Of a stretch of DNA of 41,534 bases, positions 38,845 to 41,534 are shown piece by piece. Where the stretch lies: IMG/VR virus record IMGVR_UViG_3300050035_000540, positions 1-41,534 of that record. One strand, 5' to 3'. Each line of letters opens with the position of its first letter. The stretch's first letter is position 1. A program made the position numbers and the translations under genes. The notes below the pieces were generated by a model. The model saw only the letters and a program-made list of their open reading frames with translations, searched no databases and was not told the DNA's origin. This DNA is from a virus.

Positions 38845-39194
38845 GGGGCAGCCTGGTTTTGACAGCGTGGCAGAGTGGTATAGTAAGCAAGTGGTAGTTG
38901 AATCAGACTACGTTAAAAAGGTTCAAAACAACAAACGCAGAAGACATAATGTCTATTCCAACTTCTCTTACGAGAGGTAATGCAGTATTCGCAAGAAACG
39001 CTGAACTCGCAATCGCAGCATAAGGAAACAAAAAACTCAGCAAAGAACCTTCCGGCTTAAGGAAGCAAAAGACAAGACGGATTGTTGATGTTCCGCAAAC
39101 ATCAGATATTTCGCTGAATTAGAAAATTCAGATAAACTTGTAGAAAACGTATTAGTCGCATGACTGGACAAGGGTTCAACTCCCTTCTGCTCCA
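38845..39194 (+). ncRNA. ssrA: transfer-messenger RNA
   Basis: Complete 350-nt tmRNA. The tRNA-like ends pair as GGGGCAG/CTGCTCC with T arm AAGGG-TTCAACT-CCCTT and A73; GGGGCAGCCTGGTTTTGACA is the classic tmRNA 5' end. The tag frame most likely resumes at GCA 38990 and reads ARNAELAIAA then TAA (39020-39022), ending in AA like known degradation tags. CCA is not encoded. It would rescue stalled ribosomes with a phage-chosen tag. Confidence 0.93.
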
Positions 39195-39222
39195 CTTCCA
39201 CAAACTTTTCCGCACTTCCACA

Positions 39223-39231
39223 GTATTTATA
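39223..39231 (+). promoter_or_regulatory. GTATTTATA-class box
   Basis: GTATTTATA ending 17 nt before the ATG at 39249. Confidence 0.6.
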
Positions 39232-39248
39232 ATAAAATATTGTGGAAG

Positions 39249-39791
39249 ATGGAAAAGTATAAAAGAAAAACAGCAGTAGTTATATGTTATAACTGCAATA
39301 CTCCGTTTGAAAAAGCGGTTTCAGAAATAAAAAGAACGGAAGCAAAAGGTAAAAAACATTATTGCTCCCAAAGTTGCCTTGGAAAAACAAATATTAAAAA
39401 TCTGGGCATTTGGATAGGAAAGGGAAATGTTGATAATTTTAATGGTAAAACTCAAAGAGACCAATTTACTGGTTTTCGGGAATTTATAAGGAGAGCAAAA
39501 CGAAGAAAAAACTTGGGTGATTTAACATTAGACGATTTGCTTGAACAATGGAATAAACAAAACGGTAAATGTCCATACACAGGAATTGAACTTAAGTTAC
39601 CTCAAGCAAGAAAAAGACATCAGATGTTTGAAATGGCATCGCTTGACCGAGTTGATTCGAATAAACCATATGAAAAAAATAATGTGGTGTTTGTGTCAAC
39701 ACCAATAAACTACATGAAAAATTCGATGACCGAAGAAGAAACAGTTGCTTTTTGCAAAAAAATTGCGTTATTTTGGATAAATAAATTATGA
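39249..39791 (+). CDS. HNH endonuclease next to tmRNA
   Basis: A 180-residue protein. An N-terminal zinc ribbon (CYNCNTPFEK, HYCSQSCLGK) precedes an HNH-like domain with GKCPYTGIELKLP, ASLDRVDSNKPYEKNN and PINYMKNSMTEEE, where Asp-Arg and Asn residues take the nuclease positions. The ATG at 39249 is preferred to an in-frame TTG at 39240. It lies 54 nt behind the tmRNA, as homing genes often settle beside conserved RNA genes. Its stop overlaps the next ATG by 4 nt. Confidence 0.8.
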   Translation: MEKYKRKTAVVICYNCNTPFEKAVSEIKRTEAKGKKHYCSQSCLGKTNIKNLGIWIGKGNVDNFNGKTQRDQFTGFREFIRRAKRRKNLGDLTLDDLLEQWNKQNGKCPYTGIELKLPQARKRHQMFEMASLDRVDSNKPYEKNNVVFVSTPINYMKNSMTEEETVAFCKKIALFWINKL

Positions 39792-39979
39792 CTGACGAAG
39801 AAATAAATAAACTTGACAGAGCGAAAGAAGCAATACTTTTTGTGCTCTACATGAATCATCCAAATACTATGAAAAAAAGGGATGTTGAAGCCAAAATATT
39901 AGCAGACGGACTACTTAAAATGTCAGATAAAGAATTTGATGAATATAAAAGAAAATTTGAACTAACAAAATTAAATTAA
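39788..39979 (+). CDS. small hypothetical protein
   Basis: A 63-residue helical, charged protein (KLDRAKEAILFVLYMNHPNT) of unknown family, coupled to the HNH gene by an ATGA overlap and followed after 2 nt by the next gene. Confidence 0.55.
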   Translation: MTDEEINKLDRAKEAILFVLYMNHPNTMKKRDVEAKILADGLLKMSDKEFDEYKRKFELTKLN

Positions 39980-39981
39980 TT

Positions 39982-40413
39982 ATGAGTTTGGATTACAAAA
40001 AAATGAAAAAATGGGCAGAATCTCCTGAAGGTATTGCCATTCGTAATGAGTTTATTGAAAAAATGGCAAAGGAATTAAAAATTGCCGATGGTCGTTACAG
40101 AAAATTCGAAAAATATCTTGAAACTCATGATTTTGAAACTCTGATGTACCGATTGATTCTTGAACATGATGACGGTTATTTGGAAAAATGTGGACATAAA
40201 GGCTATGAGCCATATCCAAATAATAAATTGGCTTTTGTGATTGATTATCTTGTTCACAATTATGAACCAATTGAAGTAGCAGAAATTGAACCAAAACATT
40301 TTCCAAGTACGATTTATTTCTTTAAGGGTTACTATTTTCAAACAATTTGTGGACAAGGATGCTTCCACAGAATATATAATAAAGAAGACATGCGAATGGT
40401 ATTGCAGGTATGA
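39982..40413 (+). CDS. hypothetical phage protein
   Basis: A 143-residue acidic protein of unknown family. Helical N-terminus with many Lys/Glu, then HDDGYLEKCGHKGYEPYPNN and a C-terminal beta part (TIYFFKGYYFQTICGQG). It overlaps the MazG-like gene by 4 nt, so the two are translated together. Confidence 0.6.
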   Translation: MSLDYKKMKKWAESPEGIAIRNEFIEKMAKELKIADGRYRKFEKYLETHDFETLMYRLILEHDDGYLEKCGHKGYEPYPNNKLAFVIDYLVHNYEPIEVAEIEPKHFPSTIYFFKGYYFQTICGQGCFHRIYNKEDMRMVLQV

Positions 40414-40718
40414 AAACATATAATAAACTGGTTAGGGATAAAATTCTTAAAATCATTAAAAGGTCTGGCGGGGGTTGCAAATACCATATAGCTAAAGACG
40501 ATAAAGAATTTCTTGAAAAACTCTACGAAAAACTTGGAGAAGAAATCTTGGAATTTAAAGAAAAACCAAGTCTGGAAGAATTTGCTGATGTAATGGAAGT
40601 ACTTGAAGCACTTGCTAAGTTTTACGATTTTCATTTGGATAAAATTAAGGAAGTAAAAGCGAAGAAAAAATTAGAACGTGGCAGTTTTGATAACAGAATA
40701 ATACTTGAAGAATCATGA
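40410..40718 (+). CDS. MazG-like / PRA-PH nucleotide pyrophosphohydrolase
   Basis: A 102-residue all-helical protein. TYNKLVRDKILKIIKRSG at the N-terminus is the signature of small phosphoribosyl-ATP pyrophosphatase-like proteins. KLGEEILEFKE and FADVMEVLEAL supply the EExxE and ExxD metal-binding helices. The family removes non-canonical or alarmone-type nucleotides; in a phage it may protect the nucleotide pool or blunt ppGpp-like signals. Overlaps both neighbours by 4 nt. Confidence 0.85.
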   Translation: MKTYNKLVRDKILKIIKRSGGGCKYHIAKDDKEFLEKLYEKLGEEILEFKEKPSLEEFADVMEVLEALAKFYDFHLDKIKEVKAKKKLERGSFDNRIILEES

Positions 40719-40912
40719 AAACAGAAGATAGATATGATGGTGTCGATTTAACTGAAACAGCAGCTAATATTGTTAGAGAGAAAAATAAGAAAAAGAAAAT
40801 AAGGTTTGCAAGATTAAATGCCTTAGATGATGACGATATTCCTGTTGTAAAGAATTCCACTGATAGTGGTTTTTGGGGTAACAATACAACTGGTCATCAT
40901 GACAAAGAATGA
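40715..40912 (+). CDS. small hypothetical protein
   Basis: A 65-residue charged protein (VREKNKKKKIRFARLN, then LDDDDIPVV) with a Gly/Asn/His tail, probably partly disordered. Coupled to the MazG-like gene by an ATGA overlap. Unknown function. Confidence 0.5.
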   Translation: MKTEDRYDGVDLTETAANIVREKNKKKKIRFARLNALDDDDIPVVKNSTDSGFWGNNTTGHHDKE

Positions 40913-40951
40913 TATTTGGCGTAGTGGTGAAATTTTAAATAATTTTTAAAA

Positions 40952-41534
40952 ATGAAATATAATAGAGAATTAGCTTTTAATTTTGGTGTCGAAGGTGCAA
41001 AATTATCGGGATTCTATGAAAATCCCACCGAATATCCATGCCCAATATGTTTATCGTTATTTCCCAATAACACTCAAGTTTTAACTGATGAACACGTCCC
41101 ACCAATAGCATGGGGTGGTATAAGAACAACACCTGTATGTCATACATGTAATTGTGGTTTTGGAACTATTGAAGAAAAGACCAACAAAACATTCATGCTT
41201 GATAATTTCTATATGAAAAAAGAAATTAAAGATGATTTGGTTGCCAATTTAAAATTAAAAGGAGTTATTGCACCATTTCAAGTGAAATTAAATTATCAAA
41301 AAGAAAAATTAATAGTTTCTGATGGTAAAAGAGTTAAGGGGAATGAATATAAATCACTTTCAGATTATTTTAGTAAAAACAATTCATTCACAATAGAAAA
41401 TCTGACATTATCAGATAGACTTCTTATTAAAGAAACTCATTTAGGATTATTTAAAAGTGCATATCTTTTTCTATCAACCCATTTTGATATAAGAATAATA
41501 AAGCTAATTAATGTTGACACAATTAGATTGTTTT
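40952..41534 (+). CDS. HNH endonuclease, cut by the window end
   Basis: An open frame of 194 codons running off the right edge. Near the N-terminus YPCPICLSLFP, LTDEHVPPIAWGGI and PVCHTCNCGFGTIEE form an HNH_5-type core: two CxxC zinc pairs with EHVPP and the following Asn. The remainder to the edge is a helical and beta region without a recognised motif. It is the sixth HNH-type gene in 16 kb. Confidence 0.75.
   Translation, partial: MKYNRELAFNFGVEGAKLSGFYENPTEYPCPICLSLFPNNTQVLTDEHVPPIAWGGIRTTPVCHTCNCGFGTIEEKTNKTFMLDNFYMKKEIKDDLVANLKLKGVIAPFQVKLNYQKEKLIVSDGKRVKGNEYKSLSDYFSKNNSFTIENLTLSDRLLIKETHLGLFKSAYLFLSTHFDIRIIKLINVDTIRLF

Noticed and set aside
38941-39022. A tag of about 30 residues in the tmRNA
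   Set aside because: The same frame is open further upstream, but the position before GCA 38990 and the 10-codon length match known tmRNAs better.

Overview
The window looks like part of a large, AT-rich, T4-like myophage (contractile-tailed) genome that infects a member of the Bacteroidota. The evidence is a T4-type prohead protease, portal and large terminase, a baseplate-like protein with a peptidoglycan lysin, host-style promoters of the TTTG / TAnnTTTG class, almost no Shine-Dalgarno sequences, and a secreted Trp/Tyr-rich protein of the kind seen in Bacteroidota.

Layout. 0-7.4 kb: prohead protease (minus), then a divergent plus-strand pair, a 1591-residue tail/baseplate protein and a two-domain lysin. 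7.4-18.4 kb: a long minus-strand head module. In transcription order it holds small head-type proteins, a nucleotidyltransferase, a 749-residue acidic repeat protein, terminase, portal and a putative core protein. 18.5-19.8 kb: a TnpB element. 19.8-24.8 kb: a LamG-like adhesin, a zinc-ribbon protein, a candidate ncRNA, a lysine 2,3-aminomutase with all key residues, and a small head-type protein. 24.8-27.2 kb: tRNA array 1 (Pro, His, Gln). 27.3-34.1 kb: a cyclic-phosphate-processing receiver protein, a SpoIIE phosphatase, a hendecad-repeat protein, small membrane proteins, a secreted protein and a glycosyltransferase-like protein. 34.1-37.2 kb: tRNA array 2 (Asp, Glu, Leu, Trp). 37.2-41.5 kb: small early-type genes, a phage tmRNA, a MazG-like protein and HNH endonucleases.

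The strongest observation is that each tRNA array is preceded by its own attenuator: a host-type promoter, a short leader ORF, and two mutually exclusive hairpins, the second a terminator. The leader codons match the tRNAs of the array behind them. Leader 1 contains QPQPQQHPQ ahead of Pro/His/Gln tRNAs. Leader 2 contains LLWAAEED ahead of Asp, Glu(TTC), Glu(CTC), Leu(TAA) and Trp tRNAs. I infer ribosome-mediated attenuation in which the phage makes a tRNA set only when ribosomes stall for lack of those tRNAs.

The arrays hold further oddities. Pro, Gln, Asp and Glu tRNAs occur in normal form and in versions with long variable arms, while the Leu tRNA has lost its arm. Several tRNA-sized structured RNAs that are not tRNAs sit exactly between tRNAs. 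HNH endonuclease genes overlap tRNA ends.

Two further patterns run through the window. A GTATTTATA box lies upstream of most transcription units, usually 10-20 nt before the start codon, and is the reverse complement of the T4 late box. A shared N-terminal leader, ending in an (I/L)xE site like those cut by T4 gp21, marks several small proteins and suggests capsid targeting. No database search was possible; all family calls rest on motifs read in the sequence.
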